Shown one piece after another: positions 8,627 to 17,354 of a DNA stretch of 64,000 nucleotides (within the stretch, counting starts at the first letter, position 1; each line of letters starts with the position of its first letter). The notes beneath the pieces are model-generated. The model worked only from the letters and a program-made list of their open reading frames with translations, was not told where the DNA came from and made no database searches. A program made the position numbers and the translations under genes. Source of the stretch: Burkholderia cepacia (GTDB lineage: Bacteria > Pseudomonadota > Gammaproteobacteria > Burkholderiales > Burkholderiaceae); NCBI RefSeq assembly GCF_001718835.1, contig NZ_CP013443.1, positions 2,542,001 through 2,606,000 on the forward strand, given 5' to 3'.

Positions 8627-11600
8627 CTAGCGCTGCATCGACTCCCAGACCTTGTGCAGACGCTTGACAGAGACAGGCATCGGCGTGCGCAGTTCCTGAG
8701 CGAACAGCGAAATCCGCAATTCCTCGAGCAGCCAGCGGAATTCCGCGAGCCGCGGATCGGCGACGCCGCCGCGCTGCGATACCGCGCGCTGGTACTGCTG
8801 GGCAAGCGGCAGCAGGTCGGCCGACTGCTTCGCGTCGCGCGCCGGATCGGCCTTCAGCTTGTCGATCCGCAGCGCGATGCCCTTCAGGTAGCGCGGGAAG
8901 TGCGCCAGTTGCGCGTAGGGCGTATCGATCACGAAGCGCTTGCCGACCAGCGCGGCAAGCTGCTGCTGCAGGTCCGCGTGCGCCTGCGCGAACGGCTTCG
9001 CCTGCGCGAGCTTCTTCACGAGCCCCGCGTATTCGGCCAGGACCTGCCCGACCAGCCGCGCGATTTCCTGCGCGAGCAGGTTCAGGCGGCTTCGGCCCTC
9101 GTCACGGCGCGCGTGGAAGCTCGCGTCGTCGTCGGGCAGCGGGTCCTGCAGGCACGCGCGGTCGAGCGCCGTGTCGATCAGCTGGTCGCGCAGTTCGTCC
9201 TGCGTGCCGAGCGACATGTACTGCATCGCCATCTCGCGCAGGCCCGGCAGGTTCTTCTCGAGGAACTTGATCGGCTCCTTCAGCTGCAGCGCGAACAATC
9301 GCCGCAGGCCGGCCCGGTGGATGCGCGCGGCCTCCTCCGGCGAATCGAACACCTCGACGTCGCAATGCGTGCCGCGATCGACGAGCGCCGGGTAGCCGTA
9401 CAGCGTCTGGCCGCGCCGGCGGATCTCCAGCAGCTCGGGGAGCTTGCCGAAATTCCAGGTCGTCAGGTTCTCGTACAGCGCCGTCGCGCCGGCTTCCGCC
9501 GGAGCGGCGGTCTGCGGCGGTGCGCCCTTCCCGATCTTGCCGCCGCTCTTGCCGCCCTGCGCGGCGCCCGCGCCGGCGGACGGCGCCGCGGACGGGGCCG
9601 CATCGGCGTCGCCGCCGGCCGTGATCGTCGACGCCGCCGCGATCTTCTGGAACTGCTGCTGCGCCTGCGCGCCCAGCTCCTGGCGCAGCTGCGCGAGATT
9701 GCGCCCCATCGCGAGCTGGCGGCCGTGCTCGTCGACCACCTTGAAGTTCATGAACAGGTGCGCGGGCAGCGTCTCGAGCTTGAAGTCGGCCGTTTTCATC
9801 GCGACCTGCGTCTCGCCGCGCACATCGGCGATCAGCGCCTCGACGAGGCCGCCCGCGCCGAAGCGCTCGCGGCCCATCCGCTCGACGAAGCCGGCCGCGT
9901 ACTCGGGCAGCGGCACGCAGTGCCGGCGCAGCTTCTGCGGCAGCGACTTCAGCAGCAACTGCACCTTTTCCTTCAGCATCCCCGGCACGAGCCACTCGCA
10001 GCGGCGCGCGTCGACCTGGTTCAGCGCATACAGCGGCACCGCGAGCGTCACGCCGTCGCGCGGCGTGCCCGGCTCGAAGTGATACGTGAGCGCCATCTCG
10101 ACGCCGGCCATCGTCGCGCGCTTCGGGAACAGCTCGGTCGTCACGCCCGCCGCCTCGTGGCGCATCAGGTCGTCGCGCGACAGGTACAGCAGGCGCTGCC
10201 TGTCCTCCGGCTGGCCACCCTGCTTCACCTCGTCGCGATACCAGCGCTCGAACGCGGCCCCCGTGTGGATGCCCGCCGGAATCGCCTGGTCGTAGTACGC
10301 GTAGATCAACTCGTCGTCGACCAGCACGTCCTGCCGGCGCGACTTGTGCTCGAGCTGCTCGATGTCGGCGAGCAGCTTGCGGTTGTGCGCGAAGAACGGC
10401 AGCTTGGTGTCGAATTCGCCTTCGACCAGCGCGCCGCGAATGAACAGCTCGCGCGCCCGCGCCGGATCCTGCTTGCCGAACGCGACGCGCCGGCGGTGGT
10501 AGATCGGCAGCCCGTACAGCGTCGCGCGCTCGAACGCGCTGACCTGCGCGGGGCGCTTCTCCCAGTGCGGCTCCGACAGCGATTTCTTCAGCAGGTGCGC
10601 GCCGATCTTCTCGACCCATTCGGGCTCGATCTTCGCGAGGCAGCGTGCGTACAGCCGGCTCGTCTCGACGAGTTCGGCCGCCATCACCCAGCGGCCGGCC
10701 TTCTTCGCGAGCGCCGAGCCGGGCCACAGGTAGAACTTGATCCCGCGCGCGCCGAGATAGTGCGGATCGTCGTCGGCCTTCAGGCCGAGGTTGCCGAGCA
10801 GGCCCGTCAACAGGGCCAGATGCACCTGCTCGTAGGTCGCCTCGACCTCGTTGAGCCGCCAGCCGTGCTCGCGCACGACCGTCAGCAGCTGCGAATGGAC
10901 GTCGCGCCATTCGCGCAGCCGCAGGTGCGACAGGAAGTTCTGCCGGCATGCGTCGATCAGCTGACGATTCGACTTCTTGTGCGCGACGGCCTCTTCGAAC
11001 CACGCCCAGATCTTCAGCCACTGCAGGAACTCGGAACGCTCGTCGGCGAACCGGCGGTGCGCCTGGTCGGCCTGCTCCTGCGCCTCGATCGGCCGGTCGC
11101 GCGGGTCCTGCACGGACAGCGCGCTCGCGATGATCAGCACCTCGCGCAGCGACTGCTGGTCGCGCGCGGCGAGAATCATCCGGCCGACGCGCGGGTCGAG
11201 CGGCAGCCGCGCGAGTTCGCGGCCGAGCGGCGTCAGCGCGTTGTCGTCGTCGACCGCGCCGAGTTCGTTGAGCAGTTGATAGCCGTCCGCGATCGCGCGG
11301 CCGGGCGGCGGTTCGAGGAACGGGAACGATTCGATCGCCGTCAGGTGCAGCGACTTCATCCGCAGGATCACCGACGCGAGCGACGAGCGCAGGATTTCCG
11401 GATCGGTGAAGCGCGCGCGCGCCTGGTAGTCGCTTTCCTCGTACAGGCGGATGCAGACGCCGTCGGCCACGCGGCCGCAACGGCCCGCGCGCTGGTTCGC
11501 GGCAGCCTGCGAGATCGACTCGACCTGCAGCTGCTCGACCTTGTTCCGGTACGAATAGCGCTTCACGCGCGCGAGGCCGGTGTCGACCACGTAGCGGATG

Positions 11601-12823
11601 CCCGGCACCGTCAGCGAGGTTTCGGCCACGTTGGTCGCGAGCACGATCCGGCGCGCGTTCGACGCCTTGAACACCTTGTCCTGGTCGGCCGCCGAAAGCC
11701 GCGCGAACAGCGGCAGGATCTCGGTGTGCGGCGGATGGTGCTTGCGCAGCGCCTCGGCCGCCTCGCGGATCTCGCGCTCGCCGGGCAGGAACACCAGCAC
11801 GTCGCCGGGGCCTTCGCGGCACAGCTCGTCGACCGCGTCGACGATCGCGTCCATCAGGTCGCGCTCGGTTTCGCGCGCGGTCTTCACGCGATCGCGGCCG
11901 CCCGTGCCCTCGGCGTTCTTCACCGCCGGGCGATCCTCGGCTACCGGCCGGTAGCGCATCTCGACCGGATACAGCCGCCCGCTCACCTCGATCACCGGCG
12001 CGGGACGTTCGTCGGTGCCGAAATGGCGTGCGAAGCGATCGGCGTCGATCGTCGCGGACGTGACGATCAGCTTCAGGTCCGGCCGCCTCGGCAGGATTTC
12101 CTTCAGGTAGCCGAGCAGGAAGTCGATGTTCAGGCTGCGCTCGTGCGCCTCGTCGATGATCAGCGTGTCGTACGCCTTCAGCAGCGGATCGGTCTGCGTC
12201 TCGGCGAGCAGGATCCCGTCCGTCATCAGCTTGACGGACGCGCCCGGCGCGAGATTGTCGGTAAAGCGCACCTTGTAGCCGACCACTTCGCCGAACGGCG
12301 TGCCGAGTTCCTCGGCGATCCGGCGGCCGGTCGACGATGCGGCCAGACGGCGCGGCTGCGTATGGCCGATCAGGCCCGTGCCGCCGGCGCCGAGGCCGCG
12401 GCCGAGATCGAGACAGATCTTCGGCAGCTGCGTGGTCTTGCCCGAGCCGGTTTCGCCGCAGACGATGACGACCTGATGACCGGCGATCGCGCGCGCGATT
12501 TCGTCGCGCTTGCCCGACACGGGCAGGCTTTCGGGGTAGGTGATCGGCGGAACGGGATTCGGCGGGACGGTGGCGCGCGGCGGACGCTCGCGGCGCGGCG
12601 CGCCGGACTCGCGCGGCGCATCGCGCCGTTCTCGTTGCGGCTCGCGCTGCGGCTGGGCCTGCGACTCGCTGCGTCGCTCGCGTTGCTGCCCGCGCTGCGG
12701 ATTGCCCGTCGGCGCGCGTGACGTCCGGTCCTCAGGCTGGCGCGCGTCGGCCGCACCATCCGGGTGCTTCGCCGACGGCGTATTGGCCCGCGTCGGCGCG
12801 GGACTTTTAGAAACATTCGACAT
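8627..12823 (-). CDS. hrpA: ATP-dependent RNA helicase HrpA
   Basis: Large DEAH-box RNA helicase of 1398 residues, close to the usual HrpA size of about 1300. An Arg/Gln/Pro-rich N-terminal extension of about 90 residues precedes the helicase core. The core has Walker A GETGSGKTT, motif II DEAH, motif III SAT and motif VI QRAGRCGR. HA2 and OB-fold regions and a long DUF3418-type C-terminal part follow. A low-complexity Ala/Gly insert lies near residues 1060-1110. HrpA has roles in mRNA processing and in rescuing stalled ribosomes. The ATG at 12823 lies only 23 bp from the divergent argA start and has no ribosome-binding sequence. Confidence 0.95.
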   Translation of the reverse strand: MSNVSKSPAPTRANTPSAKHPDGAADARQPEDRTSRAPTGNPQRGQQRERRSESQAQPQREPQRERRDAPRESGAPRRERPPRATVPPNPVPPITYPESLPVSGKRDEIARAIAGHQVVIVCGETGSGKTTQLPKICLDLGRGLGAGGTGLIGHTQPRRLAASSTGRRIAEELGTPFGEVVGYKVRFTDNLAPGASVKLMTDGILLAETQTDPLLKAYDTLIIDEAHERSLNIDFLLGYLKEILPRRPDLKLIVTSATIDADRFARHFGTDERPAPVIEVSGRLYPVEMRYRPVAEDRPAVKNAEGTGGRDRVKTARETERDLMDAIVDAVDELCREGPGDVLVFLPGEREIREAAEALRKHHPPHTEILPLFARLSAADQDKVFKASNARRIVLATNVAETSLTVPGIRYVVDTGLARVKRYSYRNKVEQLQVESISQAAANQRAGRCGRVADGVCIRLYEESDYQARARFTDPEILRSSLASVILRMKSLHLTAIESFPFLEPPPGRAIADGYQLLNELGAVDDDNALTPLGRELARLPLDPRVGRMILAARDQQSLREVLIIASALSVQDPRDRPIEAQEQADQAHRRFADERSEFLQWLKIWAWFEEAVAHKKSNRQLIDACRQNFLSHLRLREWRDVHSQLLTVVREHGWRLNEVEATYEQVHLALLTGLLGNLGLKADDDPHYLGARGIKFYLWPGSALAKKAGRWVMAAELVETSRLYARCLAKIEPEWVEKIGAHLLKKSLSEPHWEKRPAQVSAFERATLYGLPIYHRRRVAFGKQDPARARELFIRGALVEGEFDTKLPFFAHNRKLLADIEQLEHKSRRQDVLVDDELIYAYYDQAIPAGIHTGAAFERWYRDEVKQGGQPEDRQRLLYLSRDDLMRHEAAGVTTELFPKRATMAGVEMALTYHFEPGTPRDGVTLAVPLYALNQVDARRCEWLVPGMLKEKVQLLLKSLPQKLRRHCVPLPEYAAGFVERMGRERFGAGGLVEALIADVRGETQVAMKTADFKLETLPAHLFMNFKVVDEHGRQLAMGRNLAQLRQELGAQAQQQFQKIAAASTITAGGDADAAPSAAPSAGAGAAQGGKSGGKIGKGAPPQTAAPAEAGATALYENLTTWNFGKLPELLEIRRRGQTLYGYPALVDRGTHCDVEVFDSPEEAARIHRAGLRRLFALQLKEPIKFLEKNLPGLREMAMQYMSLGTQDELRDQLIDTALDRACLQDPLPDDDASFHARRDEGRSRLNLLAQEIARLVGQVLAEYAGLVKKLAQAKPFAQAHADLQQQLAALVGKRFVIDTPYAQLAHFPRYLKGIALRIDKLKADPARDAKQSADLLPLAQQYQRAVSQRGGVADPRLAEFRWLLEELRISLFAQELRTPMPVSVKRLHKVWESMQR

Positions 12824-12831
12824 GGGGGCGC

Positions 12832-12839
12832 ATTATAAT
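12832..12839. promoter_or_regulatory. Shared palindromic -10 box between hrpA and argA
   Basis: ATTATAAT is palindromic, so it presents TATAAT on both strands. On the plus strand it ends 7 bp before the argA ATG; on the minus strand it ends 8 bp before the hrpA ATG. If used as -10 boxes, both transcripts would start at or within a base or two of their ATG codons. The -35 sequences are weak. Confidence 0.6.
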
Positions 12840-12846
12840 CCCGCCC

Positions 12847-14226
12847 ATGAATTCCCAAACCGACCTCCCCCCCGCCCAGACCGGCGCCGCGACGCCGCCG
12901 GCCGCCGACGATTCGGCCGCCAGTCACGCGCAGTTCGTCGACTGGATGCGCTCCGTCGCGCCCTATATCCACAAGTTCCGCAACAGCACGTTCGTCGTGG
13001 GGTTCGGCGGCGAGGTGGTGCAGCAGGGGCTCCTGAACGCGCTCGTGTCCGACATCGCGCTGCTGCAGGCGATGGGTATCCAGATCGTGCTGGTGCACGG
13101 CTCGCGCCCGCAGGTCGAGGAGCAGCTGAGCCTGCACGGTGTCGAATCCGAGTTTTCGCACGGGCTGCGCATCACCGATGCGCGCGCGCTCGAATCCGCA
13201 AAGGAAGCGGCCGGTGAGGTGCGTCTCGACATCGAGGCCGCGATCAGCCAGGGGCTGCCGAACTCGCCGATGGCGCACGCGCACATCAGCGTCGTGTCGG
13301 GCAACTTCGTGACCGCGCGGCCGGTGGGGATTCTCGACGGGGTCGATTTCGCGCATACGGGCATCGTGCGCAAGATCGACGCCGAGTCGATCCGTCATTC
13401 TCTCGCGAGCCGCAAGCTCGTGCTGCTGTCGCCGCTCGGCTTCTCGCCGACCGGCGAAGCGTTCAACCTGTCGATGGAAGACGTCGCGTCGGCCGCCGCG
13501 ATCGCACTGCGCGCCGACAAGATCATCTTCCTGACCGAAGCGCCCGGCATCGTCGACGACGAAGGCGAGCTGGTGCGCGAAATGTCGCTCGACGCGGCCG
13601 CCGAGCTGCTCGATTCCGGCAACGTCCAGGGCGACGACGCGTTCTTCCTGAAGCACTCGATCCGCGCATGCCGCGGCGGCGTGACCCGGGCCCACCTGAT
13701 CCCGCAGTCGCTCGACGGCAGCATGCTGCTCGAACTGTTCCTGCACGACGGCGTCGGCACGATGATCTCGTACGAGAACCTCGAGAGCCTGCGCGAAGCG
13801 ACGCCGGACGACGTGGGCGGCATCCTGTCGCTGATCGAGCCGCTCGAGTCGGACGGCACGCTGGTGCGCCGCGGCCGCCACCAGATCGAACGCGACATCG
13901 ACCACTTCTCCGTGATCGAGCACGATGGCGTGCTGTTCGGCTGCGCGGCGCTGTATCCGTACCAGCAGGAGAAGATCGGCGAGATGGCGTGCCTGACGGT
14001 CGCGCCGGAAGCGCAGGGCTCGGGCGACGGCGAACGCCTGCTCAAGCGCATCGAGCAGCGCGCCCGCGCGCGCGGCCTTACGCACATCTTCGTGCTCACG
14101 ACGCGCACCGAGCACTGGTTCCTCAAGCGCGGCTTCGTCAAGGTCAGCGTCGACGACCTCCCCGAAGACCGCCGCAAACTCTATAACTGGCAGCGCAAGT
14201 CGCTCGTGCTGATGAAGCAGCTCTGA
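12847..14226 (+). CDS. argA: Amino-acid N-acetyltransferase ArgA (N-acetylglutamate synthase)
   Basis: Catalyses the first step of arginine synthesis, acetylation of glutamate by acetyl-CoA. It has a kinase-like amino-acid kinase fold domain (residues about 40-290, with [10 protein letters not shown] and [14 protein letters not shown]) and a C-terminal GNAT domain (about 310-455, with acetyl-CoA loop [14 protein letters not shown]). The 459-residue length fits. The ATG at 12847 is the only start available: no other start codon is in frame before the conserved region, and an upstream stop lies at 12808. There is no ribosome-binding sequence, which suggests a leaderless message. Confidence 0.95.
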
Positions 14227-14276
14227 GCGCAGGCACGACTGCCCTCCCCCCAGTTCGATTACAGGAGAAGTACACG

Positions 14277-14552
14277 ATGGCTCGAATGATCCAATGCGCG
14301 AAGCTCGGCAAGGAAGCCGAAGGCCTCGATTTCCCGCCGCTGCCGGGCGAACTCGGCAAGCGCATTTACGAGAGCGTCTCGAAGGAAGCGTGGCAGGGCT
14401 GGCTCAAGCAGCAGACGATGCTGATCAACGAAAACCGCCTGAACATGGCCGACCCGCGCGCGCGCCAGTACCTGATGAAGCAGACGGAAAAATACTTCTT
14501 CGGCGACGGCGCGGACCAGGCGTCCGGCTACGTGCCGCCGACGGAAGGCTGA
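14277..14552 (+). CDS. yggX: Fe(II)-trafficking/oxidative damage protection protein YggX
   Basis: A 91-residue cytoplasmic protein that in enteric bacteria protects iron-sulfur clusters from oxidants. The conserved N-terminal cysteine segment [18 protein letters not shown] and the mid-protein [17 protein letters not shown] are characteristic. An AGGAG precedes the ATG. It lies 50 bp after argA and is followed by a strong terminator, so it is probably the last gene of the argA transcript. Confidence 0.95.
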
Positions 14553-14596
14553 CGCGGTTCGAGCGGCCGGCTTCGGCCGGTCTTGCAGCGAAACCG

Positions 14597-14635
14597 AAAA
14601 CGGCACCGTGCGACGCGCGGTGCCGTTTTCGTTTT
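14597..14635 (+). terminator. Strong terminator after yggX, possibly bidirectional
   Basis: The arms AAAACGGCACCG and CGGTGCCGTTTT are perfectly complementary around a 9-base loop, followed by CGTTTT. The leftward reading also ends in a T-rich stretch, so it can serve the converging MFS gene as well. Confidence 0.85.
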
Positions 14636-14675
14636 GGGGGGCGACTTCCGGCGGCGACAGCGCGCGCCGCGCCGC

Positions 14676-16073
14676 TCAGCCGGCCGGCTTCAGCGCACCG
14701 CCGTCGCCCGCCTGCTCCGGCCCGCTCGCCGCGTTGTCGGCGCCCCATTCGGCCGCGTCGCTGCGTTCGGCCGTCGACAGTTCGTCCGCGCGATACCCGG
14801 TGCGATTCAGCAGCGCGAGCATGCACACGAGCGACACGAACGCGTAAAGCCCCGATGCGACCGCGACGCCGACGATGCTGCCGGTCGCGTTGAGGATCGC
14901 CTGCGCGAGCACGGGCGTGCCGCCGCCGACGACGAGCGCGCTCAGCTGATACGCGAGCGACAGGCCCGTGTAGCGGATGTTCGCCGGGAACACGCGCGCG
15001 AGCACGCCGCCGACCGCGCCGTAGAACATCGCCGACGGAATCGTCGAGATGCACATGCCCGCGACAGCGACCCAGTACGAACGCGTCGCGAGCGCATGGA
15101 ACATCACCGGCATCAGCACGATTTCCGGAATCAGGATCCAGCACATCGCGCGGCGCATGTCGATCTTCGACACGAACCACGCGCCGACCGGCTGCATCAG
15201 GAACTGCACGACGAGCGAGATCGACAGGATGCCGAGGAACGTGCCCTGCGCGTAACCGAGTTCCTTCGTCGCCCACGACAGCGCGAACGTGCTGCGGAAG
15301 TACGTGACGTTGATCACCGGCAGCGTGCCGGCCGCGAGCAGCACGACGACCCAGTGATCGCGCACGACGTCGCGCAGCGGCAGCTTCACGGTGCGCTTGC
15401 GCGCGAGCACGCGCTGCATGTCGGCCGACTCCTCGAGCTTCAGCCGGATCACCATGCCGATGATCACCAGCACAGCCGACAGCAGGAACGGAATGCGCCA
15501 GCCCCACATCAGGAACGACGGTGTCGGCAGCGCGCTCAGCGCGAAGAACGCGGCCGTGGCCAGCAGGTTGCCGGTGGGCGAACCCTGCTGCGCGAACGCC
15601 GCGTACAGGATGCTGCGATGCTTCGGCGCGTTCTCGCTCGCGATCAGCACCGCGCCGCCCCACTCGCCGCCGACCGCGATGCCCTGCAGCACGCGCAGCG
15701 CGACGAGGCCGGCGGGCGCCCACACGCCGATCGATGCATAGCCCGGCAACAGGCCGATGCCGGTCGTCGCGAGCCCCATCATCACCAGCGTGATCACGAG
15801 CGCGGTCTTGCGGCCGACACGATCGCCGAGATGCCCGAACACGATGCCGCCGAGCGGCCGCGCGGCGAAGCCGGCCCAGAACGTGACGAACGCAAGCAGC
15901 GTCGCGACGCCGGGATCCATCGTGCTCGAAAAGAACACCTTGCCGAACACGAGCGCCGCGGCCGTGCCGTAAATGTAGAAGTCGTACCACTCGATCGTGG
16001 TGCCGACGAACGCCGCGAAGGCGGCGCGGCCGGGCCGCGGGTTCGCGGCGGGAAGGGATTGCGGTTGGCTCAT
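14676..16073 (-). CDS. MFS transporter, metabolite:H+ symporter (MHS) family
   Basis: Inner-membrane secondary transporter with twelve predicted membrane segments. The family signature GHLGDRVGRK lies in the loop between segments 2 and 3, and FVGTTIEWYDFYIYGTAAAL marks the first segment of MHS members such as ShiA and ProP-like carriers. Substrates are usually organic acids or osmolytes. The start at 16073 has GGAG eight bases upstream; an ATG four codons earlier lacks this. It follows the CoA-transferase and acyl-CoA dehydrogenase genes, suggesting it imports the carboxylic acid they process. Confidence 0.9.
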   Translation of the reverse strand: MSQPQSLPAANPRPGRAAFAAFVGTTIEWYDFYIYGTAAALVFGKVFFSSTMDPGVATLLAFVTFWAGFAARPLGGIVFGHLGDRVGRKTALVITLVMMGLATTGIGLLPGYASIGVWAPAGLVALRVLQGIAVGGEWGGAVLIASENAPKHRSILYAAFAQQGSPTGNLLATAAFFALSALPTPSFLMWGWRIPFLLSAVLVIIGMVIRLKLEESADMQRVLARKRTVKLPLRDVVRDHWVVVLLAAGTLPVINVTYFRSTFALSWATKELGYAQGTFLGILSISLVVQFLMQPVGAWFVSKIDMRRAMCWILIPEIVLMPVMFHALATRSYWVAVAGMCISTIPSAMFYGAVGGVLARVFPANIRYTGLSLAYQLSALVVGGGTPVLAQAILNATGSIVGVAVASGLYAFVSLVCMLALLNRTGYRADELSTAERSDAAEWGADNAASGPEQAGDGGALKPAG

Positions 16074-16160
16074 CGATGTCTCCATGTCTGTGATCGGTGG
16101 CGCGACTGTCGCGCGCCTTTTCCGGATGGCCGGGCTGTGCCGCCGGCCGGCGGCCTCGCG

Positions 16161-17345
16161 TCAGTCGGGCGCCTTCAGCACACCGGCGTCGAGCAGTTGC
16201 TGCTGGAGCGCGGGATCGACGCCGAGGCGATCGAGCACCGCGCGCGTGTCGCCGCCCAGCGCGGGCGGCGGCGAACGATAGGTAGCCGGCGTACGCGACA
16301 GCTTCACCGGCGACGCGGTGCCGCGATACGCGCCGATCTCGACGAACAGGTTCCGGTGCAGCGCATGCGGATCGTGCGCGACGTCGGCCACCGTTCGCAC
16401 CGGCCCGCACGGCACGCCGGCCGCCATCAGGTCGCGCGCGAGCGGCTCGCATGCGTGCGCGGCGAGCCGCGCTTCCAGTTCGGCCTTCAGCTCGGGACGG
16501 TGCGCGCAGCGGCTGCGGTTGTCGACGAAGCGTGGATCGCCCGCGAGCGCCGGCACGCCGAGATGCGTGACGAGCCGCGCGAACTGCCGGTCGTTGCCGA
16601 TCGCGAGGAAGATCGGCACGGTCGCCGTGCGGTAGCTGTCGTATGGCGCGATGTTCGGATGCGCGTTGCCGCTGCGCGCCGGCACGCGCCCCGAACCGAA
16701 GAAGTTCGGCAGGTGCGGATGCAGCAGCGACACGCCGCAGTCGTACAGCGCGATGTCGATCGACTGCCCGCATCCGCTTTTCTCGCGCTCCGCGAGCGCC
16801 AGCAGGATGCCCGCGAGCGCATTGAGGCCCGTGACCATGTCGACGATCGGCAGACCGATGCGCGTCGCGTCGCCATCGCGCTCGCCGTTGACGCTCATCA
16901 GCCCCGCCATCGCCTGGATCACCGCGTCGTAGCCGGGCAGCCCGCCGAGCGGGCCCGCTTCGCCGAAGCCCGTCACCGCGCAGTGGATCAGGCGCGGGAA
17001 GCGCGGCTGCAGGTTGCGCGCGTAATCCATTCCCCAGCGCGCGAGCGTGCCGGGCTTGAAGTTCTCGACGAGCACGTCGGCCTCTTCGAGCAGGCGCCAC
17101 AGGATCGCGCGCCCCTCGTCGCGCGACAGGTCGAGCGCGAGCCCTTCCTTGTTGCGGTTCACGCCCATGAAGTACCACGCGGTATCGCCGAGGAACGGCG
17201 GCCCCCAGCCGCGCGTCTCGTCGCCGCCCGGCGGCTCGATCTTGACCACCGTCGCCCCGTGGTCGGCGAGTGCCTGCGTGCAGTACGGGCCGCCGAGCAC
17301 GCGGCTCAGGTCGACGACCTTCAGGCCGTCCAGTGCGCCTTGCAC
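16161..17345 (-). CDS. Class III CoA-transferase (CaiB/BaiF family)
   Basis: A 394-residue family III acyl-CoA transferase that moves CoA between carboxylic acids. The N-terminal DLSRVLGGPYCTQALADHGA segment and VENFKPG are typical. The catalytic aspartate of the family corresponds to D169 in IVDMVTG. It is 9 bp downstream of the acyl-CoA dehydrogenase and upstream of the MFS carrier, forming a three-gene unit for activating and oxidising an organic acid. A dicarboxylate such as glutarate is possible but not shown. Confidence 0.9.
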   Translation of the reverse strand: MQGALDGLKVVDLSRVLGGPYCTQALADHGATVVKIEPPGGDETRGWGPPFLGDTAWYFMGVNRNKEGLALDLSRDEGRAILWRLLEEADVLVENFKPGTLARWGMDYARNLQPRFPRLIHCAVTGFGEAGPLGGLPGYDAVIQAMAGLMSVNGERDGDATRIGLPIVDMVTGLNALAGILLALAEREKSGCGQSIDIALYDCGVSLLHPHLPNFFGSGRVPARSGNAHPNIAPYDSYRTATVPIFLAIGNDRQFARLVTHLGVPALAGDPRFVDNRSRCAHRPELKAELEARLAAHACEPLARDLMAAGVPCGPVRTVADVAHDPHALHRNLFVEIGAYRGTASPVKLSRTPATYRSPPPALGGDTRAVLDRLGVDPALQQQLLDAGVLKAPD

Positions 17346-17354
17346 GCGATGCGG

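Noticed and set aside
8654..12721. A 1355-codon open frame antisense to hrpA
   Set aside because: It is a shadow produced by high GC at third positions of hrpA. It is Arg/Gln-rich without domains, while hrpA on the other strand has every helicase motif.
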